12,159 nucleotides of DNA, taken from the NCBI GenBank assembly GCA_010094045.1, contig ML987000.1:1-12159 (forward strand), written 5' to 3'. The DNA is from Lojkania enalia (lineage: Eukaryota; Ascomycota; Dothideomycetes; Pleosporales). This document shows positions 1 to 8,970 of the stretch, one piece after another. The translations under genes were made by a program, and so were the position numbers. The notes under the pieces are model-generated. The model was not told where the DNA came from, ran no database searches, and saw only the letters and a list, made by a program, of their open reading frames with translations. Positions within the stretch are counted from its first letter, which is position 1, and each line of letters opens with the position of its first letter.

Positions 1-199
1 CTATTCTATATTCTGCTGTATAAAGAGTATAATTCGAATACTAACCACCATTGCGTTACTAAAATACTCTCCCTAAACCCGTTGAGAGTACCTCTTTCCT
101 AACTACTCTGCATACGCCTTCCAATCCCCACTAAGTTCCCCTAAGTAGCTATACTGTCGGATTATCTGAGCCCCCTTCTCAACCTCTGCTACCGCCTAA

Positions 200-660
200 G
201 CTAGCGGTACTATTATATTCGGCTACTAACATTGATTACTTATATCTAACCTAGTTGCACAGTACTTCTAACTAACCCAGCATCGCCGGTAGCTATAACT
301 CCCTCCCCCATCGCGTATTCCCATCCGAAATCTATCCAGCTTAACCCTACTTATCCTAGACTGCGCCGTGCACTGTATCGTCTTATACCTCTACTATTCC
401 TCCGTTTCTACCTCTTCTATTATCCAGCACACCGCGCATCCTTCGCGTAGCTCCTCTAGCACCTCCTAAACCTGCTGCCACGCTAAGCTTACCTTACGCT
501 GCCCATCCTGCTACTTACTAATGCCCTCTCCGTATCGGTTACATCCAGCTAACTCGATATTATTACAGCTTACCTACTTCCCGTCGAAATAGCTGCTCAT
601 CAGCCCTTGCTGACACCTACTATCTATAATAAACCTCCCCATCGCCTGCACGTCCAGCTC
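200..660 (-). other. RecQ zinc module and Cys-rich C-terminal tail (copy A)
   Basis: Downstream of motif VI, Cys codons lie at 615-613, 567-565 and 543-541, with a TAC (from TGC) at 534-532. They surround an SSYFDGK segment, the layout of the RecQ zinc-binding domain. A second Cys-rich part follows: a CxxC at 438 and 429, then more Cys and Trp to about 200, as seen in the C-termini of fungal telomere-linked helicases. Its function is not known. The frame then continues to the window edge. Confidence 0.6.
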
Positions 661-734
661 CTCCCCCTTTTATTCTATCCTTCGCTCCACCTCGCCCTCC
701 TTTACGAGAATTACCGAATCCACCCGCTCGCCTG

Positions 735-1680
735 CTTACCTACTATACCTACTCTTCTAAGCGAAGTTAATTATACTCTACAGCATCCCTACGTACAGTA
801 TAAACACGATCCCTGGAAAATCCACCCCTGTGCCCAACGCCGACGTAGCTACTATAAGCCTACCTTCTTTAAGCTATTCCTCCAACTACTTAGCTCGCTC
901 TACATCTCCGGTATAATAGTACCTACTGTCTAGTACTTTAGCTATCGCTTTATATTGCGCTTTACTGCGGTAGTATACTACCCCTTTCTCTCTTCGTTCC
1001 CTGAGCTGCTGCACCTACCGCCGATATATTACTAACGCCATCTCCTGTACCTGCCCCTACTTATACTATAATACTAAATATCGTGTATTTAGCCGTACCG
1101 TGCTCGCTTAGACGTACGTTATATACTAAACCAGTATACTTTCTCCCAGCTCGGCCTCTCGCACCGGCGGTAGTGTTGCTATAAGTAGTACTACCGGGCA
1201 CGGTAGCAGCCGTAGATTCTTCAGCTTCGCTAGCTTCGGCCGCTAGTCGCTCGACGTGAAAATAAGATAATACTTATCTACTACAATCCGCCGCAGCAGC
1301 CCCTTACTATTAAGTATCCCCGCGTAGCTGATAAAATTCCTATTACTTATTACATCGCCCGCTACATCTGCGCTGACTACTACTACCGCTACTAGATTGC
1401 TCTTGCTATGCTTCTACTCTATATAGTCGATCCTACTCTCTTAAATCCGCTTGACTAAGTTCTTAATAAGCGCCCGGTACGGTACTACCACTACCATCAC
1501 CCCGTATCGATCCAAGCAAGCCGGCACGGTAAATAGTAAGCTCTTCCCCCTACTAGTTAGGAGCACTACAACGAGCGGCGTCTGCCTGCCTAGTACCGTA
1601 TACATCGCTTGCTCTTGCTCGGCCGAGTAGAAGCTGACCTCTTCTTGCCTAAACACCTGCTGTATCGCCTTTCGAAGCCC
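735..1680 (-). other. RecQ-type helicase core (copy A)
   Basis: ATP-dependent 3'-5' DNA helicase core with motifs in order. A Gln-rich motif-0-like stretch (AEQEQA) lies near 1625. Walker A reads TSRGKS at 1557-1540; the Lys is intact and the two Gly are changed to Ser and Arg. Motif II is GAT-AAG-TAT-TAT at 1278-1267, a DECH with G-to-A changes at three codons. Motif III reads IATLPP at 1182-1165. Motif V is intact as ATSALGTGVDFPG (about 849-811). Motif VI, a QESGRAGR-like arginine-finger box, is at 759-739 with stops or changes at several codons. The DECH box and QxxGRxGR-type motif VI place it with RecQ helicases rather than Pif1 or Helitron helicases. Confidence 0.88.
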
Positions 1681-1899
1681 TTTCTTCCTTCTACTTTAAG
1701 CCTGTACCTCTTTTTCTCGTATTATAGGTTCTTTGCTATTATTATTACGCCGCCGCTACTTCCTTACCCTAGTCCAGCCTCGACTACCTATCTACCTTAC
1801 CTCCGGTGTCTCTTTACCCCCGTCGAGCCCTAAGAAGCGATGCTATAATATGCTAAGCGGCTAGAACGCCTCGATCGAGCGTATACTAAGATACTTAAT

Positions 1900-2460
1900 A
1901 ATATCGATCGGTATACTATAGTTCCCGATCCCTATCTACGTCGTCCGCGCGCTCTATAGCTCTAGCATACTCTCTTCCTCCTTATCTACTTTAGCTTCTT
2001 CGACTTCCCCTATCTCGTCCTGATATCTTTTACTAAACGACTCTCCAACTACTTCTCTACCAATACTAATAGCTGCGTGTCGGTAGTCTAGTATATATAG
2101 CTTAACGCCTACCTACTTACTAGTCTCGCGCTTAAGCACGCGCGTCAGTCGGTCCGTCTTCTATAGCCTATATTAATCCGCCTACACGTAGTTGCTGAAG
2201 CTGCTGCTGAGTACCTTAATATTTAGATACTCTTAAAACGGCTGTATATAAGCTAAGTATACCGCTATTACCTGCCCTAGCCGCGGCGGTAGAAAACGCG
2301 GTACTACCTTCGGCTTGTCCTACTAGGATTGCGATTTGTAATAGCGGACTACTATTATAATCTACCCGTCTACTATAAAGATATTATAGTTCTATAGTAC
2401 TCTATTATAATACCGTATTATTATAATCTCTAACCCTCGCCCGGGCTGCCCTGAAGTTAT
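1900..2460 (-). other. Tyrosine-recombinase-like domain (copy A)
   Basis: Four landmarks appear in the order of a phage-integrase/Crypton-type catalytic domain. First is a box-I-like GQPGRGLE with Arg CGA at 2439-2437. Next is a Lys (AAA 2337-2335) in a short KSQ context, where the hairpin Lys sits. Then comes DYRHAAISIGR, resembling the HxLRH box, with Arg 2082-2080 and His 2079-2077. Last is a candidate nucleophile Tyr (TAT 1920-1918) preceded by a Thr/Ser-rich helix. The same codons survive in copy B (Arg 5435, Lys 5333, Arg 5078, His 5075, Tyr 4916). In copy C both Arg codons are TAA and the His is TAT. The assignment rests on motif order read by eye, and the Tyr could itself be a RIP product. 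A non-catalytic recombinase fold is also possible. Confidence 0.45.
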
Positions 2461-4058
2461 ATATATGCTAACTATTAGCAGTTCTAAGAAGCGATCTACC
2501 TGCCGTAAATACTACTTTACCCGCTACTTACTCTATAAGCCGTCTCTTAACTGGAGCTGCTGACCAGCTTCTATCTACCTAGCTCGAGTAAGCATCTATT
2601 TAAGCCTATTATTAAGCCGATTATTACGATAATAGATAAAAAATATACCCTGCCGCGTGAACGTAATATTATTAATAAGCTGCTCCAGCTGGATAGTAAA
2701 CTAGTCCTCGGCTCTAGCCGTCTAACACAGCTCCTGCTAGAGTATCTTCTCTACCTTAACTACTATATCCTGCGCTATCTTGCGGAATTAGCTAATGTAG
2801 ATCGGCCGGCCGTTGAGATAGAACGTCTTTTTATCTTTTAACTAGTAAGTGTTACTTAAATTACCAGCCGTCAGCGCGACGAACTTCCTATACGCTAGTA
2901 AGCTAATTATCTTGTTTATTGGACTGAACGATCCGTCAGCTAGAAACTTCCGCCGTATAAGTAGAAAATGTTCCTAGTCCTCGTCCGTCTGCTCGTCGCG
3001 CTCCACCGCTAGAAGTAGCTTCTCTACACCTAACACGCGCACGTAGTACACTACGCCAGCTAGTATATACGAGTAGTTCTTCGCCGTGCGTAAGCGGTCT
3101 ATTTCAGCATCGATCCCTAGTACGGCGAGAAAATAGATAAGCCCGCTGCTAAACAGCCGATCGCCTGTTAATTAAAAAATAAATAATGCAAGTATATCTA
3201 GTAGTACCCTAAGCTAAGTATCCTTACTATCCCTATCTAATATAACCTATAGTACTATTACTAGTTCCTTCTACTTACTTTACTAACAGAATAGCTCGTG
3301 CGCGTCTTCCATCTAATCTACCTTTTTCTTCCTATAGTACCTACGACGGGGGCTGCTATCGCTATTATTGTCGCTATTAGTACTACTTCCAGCTCTACTA
3401 GACCTAGAACTCGCGCTATTATCTAACACTATACTATTATTATTACTGTTATCGCCGTTACTGCTACAGCTAAACTATACAGCCTAAGCTTCTTCGTTGG
3501 TAATAATATAGAGAAAGTAGTAGACGAACTTAATAATATAGCTAGCGTATACTATCTAACTTTTAGGGTTCTGCAGTCGAGCGAGCAGACGTCTATCTAC
3601 CTTATATTACTAAGCGCTCCTAAACTACCGTCTCATCTCTTATACGAGCGATAATAACCCTCTAATACTCTACTTAACTAATAGCTCGACCAACTTCGCC
3701 GCCTACTAAAGTTTTACCTCACCTCGGTCGGGCAGCCGGATCTAATATGCGAGATGCACTCGATTCCGCTTTACTAGATACTCTAGCCACCCCGTCCACT
3801 TAAACTACCTAGTCTTATCGGTCTTTGCTGCCTCCATATCTATAATCTATACCTTCTCTTCTTCCCTCTACTTCGTAAGCTTAAACCTGGCTAACTAATT
3901 ATGCACGACGTCGGCCTCTATATAAAGAATAGCTAGTTTATAGTTACGGCTGCCTATATTAACAATAAAATATTACTACAGCCCGCTAGCCTGAAAGAAC
4001 GTTTATACCTTAACCTTTTAATAGAGCCTGCTTTTATCGCCTATCTACGCCTACTTAT

Positions 4059-4335
4059 ACTTTTTCTTTAGATGTATATATAGCGCGTCGATGTTAGTAG
4101 TAATATAGTACTTAGATTACTTATACTAGAACCTATTTAGCGGCTTTCCTAATTCCGGTATTAGTTGCCTGAACGGTACAGGCAGCTGGACGTTCTTTAC
4201 TAGTCTGATCAGCTACTAACGAGTATACTCGACGATTACCCTCCTCTACTCTATTATTATACTATAATAGTACTGTAGATGTATATTAATATTTAATATA
4301 GCAGTTGCGTATTCCTTATATATTAGAATATAGTG
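4059..4335 (-). other. N-terminal OrsD/DUF3505-like C2H2 zinc fingers (copy A)
   Basis: Reading codons in the gene frame gives a C-x2-C-x9-H-x4-H pattern if Tyr codons are taken as mutated Cys/His. The positions are 4320 (TAT), 4311 (TAC), 4281 (CAT, intact His) and 4266 (TAT). A second Cys/His set follows, with TAT at 4125 and 4107, an intact His at 4074 and TAT at 4059. TGT/TGC to TAT/TAC and CAT/CAC to TAT/TAC are the changes RIP makes. Paired fingers near the N-terminus fit the OrsD (DUF3505) domain found in fungal telomere-linked helicases. A DNA-targeting role is an inference. The same pattern recurs in copy B 2,996 bp to the right. Confidence 0.55.
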
Positions 4336-4401
4336 CTCGGGTAGATAGTAGAGATAGTTTTTAATATCCTCTAGTAATAGCGCTATTCTACTTGCTTATA
4401 T

Positions 4402-4724
4402 ATAGGTCTTCCTGCTGTAGATATAGTATTATATCCTCAGTTCGAGCGTCTATACGTCCCAGTAGAACTGTATCCTTCCAGCCTTATTATAGCCCTACGC
4501 TAGTACGGGTGCGATAATACAGCGTTATAAGTAGAATAAATAGGCTCTACTAAATAGTTTTTGTATATAAAGTATTACGGTTAGAGTACTAGTTGTAAAT
4601 AAATCGGGGGGGTAATAGTTAGACGAATCGGCCCCTTTTAACAACCTATTTCGGGTATAGCGCTATAGTACTATACCTAATCTATTACGAATCGGGCCCG
4701 ATTTGTCGCCTTATATCGGATAGG
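4402..4724 (-). promoter_or_regulatory. 5' flank and terminus of unit A
   Basis: Non-coding DNA upstream of the inferred start of copy A, repeated upstream of copy B. It ends sharply at 4724, where copy B begins. It holds a 7-G run (4606-4612), five ATCGG motifs (4603, 4627, 4691, inverted 4698, 4715), a near-perfect 20-bp palindrome (4687-4706), and overlapping short palindromes just before it. A TATA-like ctttatatac on the minus strand (about 4573-4564) lies about 165 bp upstream of the start. It may be a promoter, but the AT bias makes this weak. I see no ORF in it. Confidence 0.5.
4687..4706. repeat. 20-bp palindrome near terminus of unit A (one mismatch)
   Basis: This is the copy-A version of acgaatcggg/cccgattcgt, with a C-to-T change at 4704 breaking one pair. 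It lies 18 bp from the end of the unit. The unmutated form is in copy B. Confidence 0.85.
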
Positions 4725-7397
4725 CCCTTCGCTATCGTCGTTACGCCGCTGCTGCTTCTTTACCCCAGTCCAGCCTCGACTACCTGTCTATCTTACCTCC
4801 GGTGTCTCTTTACCCCTGTTAAGCCCTAAAAAGCGATGCTATAGTATATTAAGTAGCTAGAACGCCTTAATTAAGTGTATGCTAAGATACTTAACGATAT
4901 TAATTAGTATACTATAGTTCCTGATTCCTATCTACGTTATTTATACACTCTGTAGCTCCAGCGCGCTTTTTCCCTTCTTATCTACTTCAGCTTCTTCGAC
5001 TTCCCCTATCTCGTCCTAATATCTTTTGCTAAACGACTCTCTAACTACTTCTCTACTAATACTAACGGCCGCGTGTCGGTAGTCTAGTATATATAGCTTA
5101 ATACCTACCTACTTACTAGTCTCGCGCTTGAGCACGCGCGTCAGTCGGTCTATCTTTTATAGCCTATATTAATCCGCCTATATATAGTTGCTAAAGCTAC
5201 TACTAAGCACCTTAATATTTAGATACTCCTAAAACGGCTGTACGTAAGCTAAGTATACTACTATTACCTACCCTAGCCGCGGCGGTAGAAAGTGCGGTAC
5301 TATTTTCAGCTTGTCCTACTAGGATTGCGATTTGTAATAGTAGACTACTGTTATAATCTACCCATCTACTATAAAGATATTACAGTTCTATAGTACCCTA
5401 TTATAATACTATATTATTATAATCTCTAACCCTCGCCTAGGCTGCCCTAAAGTTATATATATACTAACTATTAGTAGTTCTAAGAAGTAATCTACCTGCC
5501 GTAAGTACTGCTTCACCCACTACTTACTCTATAAGCTGTCTCTTAACTGGAGCTGCTAACCAGCTTCCATCTACCTAGCCCGAGTAAGTATCTACTTAAG
5601 CCTATTATTAAGCTAATTATTATAATAATAGATAAAAGATATACCCCGCCGCGTGAATATAATATTATTAATAAGCTGCTCCAGCCGGATAGCGAACTAG
5701 TCCTCGGCTCTAGCCGTCCAATACAGCTCCTGCTAGAGCATCTCTTCTACCTTAGCTACTATGTCCTACGCTATCTTGCGGAACTGGCTAATATAGATTA
5801 GCCGGCTATTAAGATAGAACATCTTCTTATCCTTTAACCAGTAAGCGTTACCCGAATTACCAGCTGTTAGTATAATAAACTTCCTATATACTAGTAAGCT
5901 AATTATCTCGCTTATTAGACTAAACGATCCGTTAGCTAGAAACTTCCGCCGTATAAGTAGAAAATGCTCCTAGTTCTCGTCCGTCTACTCGTCGCGCTCC
6001 GCTGCTAGAAGTAACTTCTCTATACCTAGCACGCGCACGCAGTATACCACGCCAGCTAGTATATATAAGTAGTTCTTTACCGTGCGTAAACGGTCTATTT
6101 TAGTATTAATTCCTAGTACGGCGAGAAAATAGATAAGCCTACTATTAAATAGCCGATCGCCTGTCGATTGAAAAATAAATAATATAAACATATCTAGTAG
6201 TACCCTAAGCTAAGCGTCCTTGCTATCCCTATCTAATATAACCTACAGTACTATTACTAGTTCCTTCTACTCGTTTTACTAATAGAATAGCTCGCGCGCG
6301 TCTTCCATCTAATCTACTTCTTTCTTCTTATAGTGCCTACGACGGGGGCTGCTATTACTATTATTGTCGCTATTAGTACTACTTCTAGCCCTACTAGACC
6401 CAGAACTCGCGCTATTATCTAACGCTATACTATTATTATTACTATTATCGCTGTTGCTGCTATAGCTAAACTATATAGCCTAAGCTTCTTCGTCGGCGAT
6501 AATATAGAGAAAGTAGTAGACGAACTTAATAATATAGTTAGCGTATACCGTTTAACTTTTAGGGTTCTGTAGTCGAGCGAGCGGACGTCTATCTACCTTA
6601 TATTACTGAGCGCTTTTAAGCTACCGTTTTATCTCTCGCGCGAGCGATGATAACCCTCTAATACTCTACTTAACTAATAGCTCGACCAGCTTTACCGCCT
6701 GCTAAAGTTTCGCCTTACCTCGGTCGGGTAGCTGGATCTAATATGCGAGATGCACTCGATTCCGCTTCGCTAGATACTCTAGCTACCCTATCTGCTTAAA
6801 CCACCTAGTCTTATCGGTCTTTGCTGCTTCCGCATCCATAACCTATACTTTCTCTTCTTCCCTCTACTTCGTAAGCTTAAACCTGGCTAACTAATTACGC
6901 ATAACGTCGGCCTCTGCGTAGAAAATAGCTAGCTTATAGTTACGGCTGCCTATATCAACGATAAAATATCGCTGTAGCCCGCCAGCCTGAAAGAACATCT
7001 GTACCTTAACCTTCTAATAGAGCCTACTTTTATCGCCTATCTACGCCTGCTTATACTTCTTCTTTAGATATATATATAGCGCGTTGATGTTAGTAGTAAT
7101 ATAGTACCTAGATTACTTATACTAGAACCTATTTAGCAGCTTTTCTAATTCCGGTATCGGTTGCCCGAACGGTGCGGGCAGCTAGACGTCCTTTACTAGT
7201 CTAATCAGCTACTAACGAGTATACTCGACGATTACCCTCCTCTGCTCTATTATTATACTATAATAGTGCTATAGATATGTATTAATATTTAATATAGTAG
7301 TTGCGTGTTCCTTATATATCAGAACACAGTACTCGGGTAGATAGTAGAGATAGTTCTTAATATCCTCTAGTAATAGCGCTGTTCTATTTACTTATAT
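4725..7397 (-). pseudogene. Copy B: 3'-truncated recombinase-like/RecQ gene lacking the helicase
   Basis: Same frame and domain order as copy A from the inferred start (ATA near 7397) through the C2H2-like fingers, acidic Ser/Asp linker and recombinase-like domain. It then stops at 4725, inside the linker before the helicase. Beyond 4725 lies the 5' flank of copy A, so the helicase half is absent or displaced. It has many TAG/TAA stops. The longest stop-free stretch (6191-5985) is a small piece of the region between the acidic linker and the recombinase-like domain and is not a gene of its own. The Arg, Lys, Arg-His and Tyr codons of the recombinase-like domain are all intact. Compared with A, some sites are more mutated here and others less, so the two copies mutated separately after duplication. 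Confidence 0.82.
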
Positions 7398-7720
7398 GCG
7401 GGTCTTCCTGCTATAGATATAGTATTATGCCCTCGGTTCGAGCGTCTGTACGTCCCAGCAGAACTGCATCCTTCCAGCCTTATTATAGCCCTACGCTAGT
7501 ACGGGTGCGATAATACAGTATTATAAGTAGAATAAATAGACTCTACTAAATAGTTTTTGTATACAAAGTATTACGGTTAGAGTACTAGTTGTAAATAAAT
7601 CGGGGGGGTAACGGTTAGACGAATCAGCTCCTTTTAACAACCTATTTCGGGTATAGCGCTATAGTACTATACCTAATCTGTCACGAATCGGGCCCGATTC
7701 GTCGCCTTATATCGGATAGG
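7398..7720 (-). promoter_or_regulatory. 5' flank and terminus of unit B
   Basis: Counterpart of the flank at 4402-4724. It keeps the 7-G run, the ATCGG motifs and an unbroken 20-bp palindrome. It also has the overlapping palindromes tatagcgctata (7652-7663) and tatagtactata (7660-7671). These sit within a 7-bp inverted repeat ggtatag/ctatacc (7650-7656 and 7667-7673). The end at 7720 is the same base as in unit A. No ORF is seen. Confidence 0.5.
7683..7702. repeat. Perfect 20-bp palindrome near terminus of unit B
   Basis: acgaatcggg followed directly by its reverse complement cccgattcgt, with no spacer, ending 18 bp from the unit boundary. It could be a binding site for a dimeric protein or a cruciform former. 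Its preservation at the terminus of both units suggests a role, but that is an inference. Confidence 0.9.
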
Positions 7721-8970
7721 TATAGTAGTAGCTGTAGATTCTTTAGTTTTACTAGCTTTAGCTGCTAGTTGTTTAATATAAAGATAAGATAATACTTATC
7801 TACTATAATCCGCCGCAGCAGCTTCTTACTATTAAATATCTTTATATAGCTGATAAAATTCCTATTACTTATTATATCGCCTATTATATCTATGCTAACT
7901 ACTACTACTACTATTAGATTACTTTTACTATACTTCTACTCTATATAGTTAATTTTACTCTCTTAAATCTATTTAACTAAGTTCTTAATAAGCGTCTAGT
8001 ATAGTACTACTACTACTATTACCCCGTATCGATCTAAGTAAGCTGGTATAGTAAATAGTAAACTCTTCCCCCTACTAGTTAAAAGTACTATAATAAGTAG
8101 TATTTACCCGCCTAGTACTATATATATTACTTACTCTTACTCAGCCGAGTAGAAGCTAACTTCTTCTTACTAAAGTACCTGCTGTATTACCTTTTAAAGC
8201 TCTTTCTCTCTTCTATTTTAAACTTACGCCTTCTTTCCTTATACTATAAGCCCTTTACTATTATTATTATACTGCCGCCGCTTCCTTACCCTAGTCTAGC
8301 CTTAACTACCTATCTACTTTACCTCCGGTATCTTTTTACCCCCGTTAAGCCCTAAGAAGTAATACTATAGTATACTAAGCGGCTAAAATACTTTAATTAA
8401 ACGTATACTAAGATGCTTAATAATATTGATTAGTATACTATAGTTTCTAATCTCTATCTATATTATCTATATACTTTATAGCTCTAGTATACTTTTTCTC
8501 TCTTTATCTACTTTAGCTTCTTTAACTTCCTTTATCTCGTTCTAATATCCTTTACTAAATAACTCTCTAACTACTTCTCTACTAATACTAATAGCTGTAT
8601 ATTAGTAGTCTAATATATATAGTTTAATACCTATTTATTTACTAGTCTTACGCTTAAGTACGCGTGTTAGTCGGTCCGTTTTCTATAGCCTATATTAATC
8701 CGCCTATATATAGTTGCTAAAGCTGCTACTAAGCACCTTAATATTTAGATACTCTTAAAATAGCTATATATAAGCTAAATATACTACTATTATCTACTCT
8801 AGCTGCGGCGGTAAAAAGCGCGGTACTACTTTTAGCTTATCCTACTAGAATTGTAATTTATAATAGTAGACTACTATTATAATCTACTTATCTATTATAA
8901 AGATATTATAGTTTTATAGTACTTTATTATAATACTATATTATTATAATCTCTAACTCTTACCTAGGCTG
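7719..8970 (-). pseudogene. Copy C: internal fragment of the recombinase-like/RecQ gene
   Basis: Collinear with 1197-2448 of copy A at a constant offset of 6,522, without net indels. In gene order it runs from just inside recombinase box I to just past helicase motif II; the DECH codons correspond to 7800-7789 and carry the same three lesions as copy A. The right end at 8970 is where the LTR retrotransposon begins. The left end at 7719-7721 abuts the terminus of unit B. It is more AT-rich than A or B. Box-I Arg is TAA (8961-8959), box-II Arg is TAA (8604-8602) and the His is TAT, so it is the most decayed copy. Confidence 0.85.

Larger units (their letters stand above)
1..4401 (-). pseudogene. 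Copy A: RIP-inactivated recombinase-like/RecQ helicase gene (TLH-like)
   Basis: One minus-strand frame stays readable from about 4401 to 1 without a frameshift. It carries about 85 in-frame stops by hand count, all TAG or TAA. Domain order from the N-terminus: two C2H2-like fingers (4320-4059), an acidic Ser/Asp-rich linker (about 3480-3340), a tyrosine-recombinase-like domain (about 2460-1900), a RecQ helicase core (about 1680-735), a RecQ zinc module (about 660-530) and a Cys-rich tail (about 440-200). The order matches fungal telomere-linked RecQ helicases, which act on DNA in the nucleus; that role is family knowledge. The start is inferred: an ATA codon at 4401-4399, possibly a mutated ATG. 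The TAG at 3-1 may be the true end or another lesion. The gene cannot make protein now. The TLH-like assignment is solid for the helicase and weaker for the middle domain. Confidence 0.85.
1729..4724. repeat. Tandem repeat unit A (2,996 bp)
   Basis: This unit covers the 5' flank and the N-terminal and recombinase-like part of the gene. It is repeated directly at 4725-7720. The offset is 2,996 at every point checked (1729/4725, 2337/5333, 2439/5435, 4724/7720), so there is no net insertion or deletion. The differences seen are C/T or G/A transitions in both directions. A tagg (1725-1728 and 4721-4724) precedes both unit starts. Confidence 0.92.
4725..7720. repeat. Tandem repeat unit B (2,996 bp)
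   Basis: Second direct copy of 1729-4724, in the same orientation. It ends at the same flank base (7720, ...atcggatagg) as unit A does at 4724. What follows is not a third copy from the same point but sequence matching position 1199 of copy A. Confidence 0.92.

Noticed and set aside
607..933. 108-codon plus-strand open reading frame
   Set aside because: It lies antisense to the RecQ motif V/VI and zinc module of copy A, which read clearly on the minus strand. RIP removes stops on the opposite strand by chance, and the predicted peptide has no recognisable domain.
1441..1656. 71-codon minus-strand open frame as a separate small gene
   Set aside because: It is the Walker A segment of the larger copy-A helicase; the same frame continues on both sides beyond mutation-made stops, and its GTG start is internal.
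1609..1833. 74-codon plus-strand open reading frame
   Set aside because: It is antisense to the start of the helicase core and the linker before it, and crosses the unit boundary at 1729; a shadow frame.
1..4401. Helitron Rep-helicase
   Set aside because: The helicase has a RecQ-type DECH box and motif VI with a RecQ zinc module, not a Pif1-type helicase, and I see no Rep HUH motif.
5985..6191. 68-codon minus-strand open frame as a separate small gene
   Set aside because: It is a stop-free piece of copy B in the frame of the larger pseudogene and aligns with 2989-3195 of copy A.
1729..7720. Non-LTR retrotransposon tandem array
   Set aside because: The fixed end is on the gene's upstream side rather than at a poly-A or 3' end, and no reverse transcriptase or endonuclease is readable in the array.
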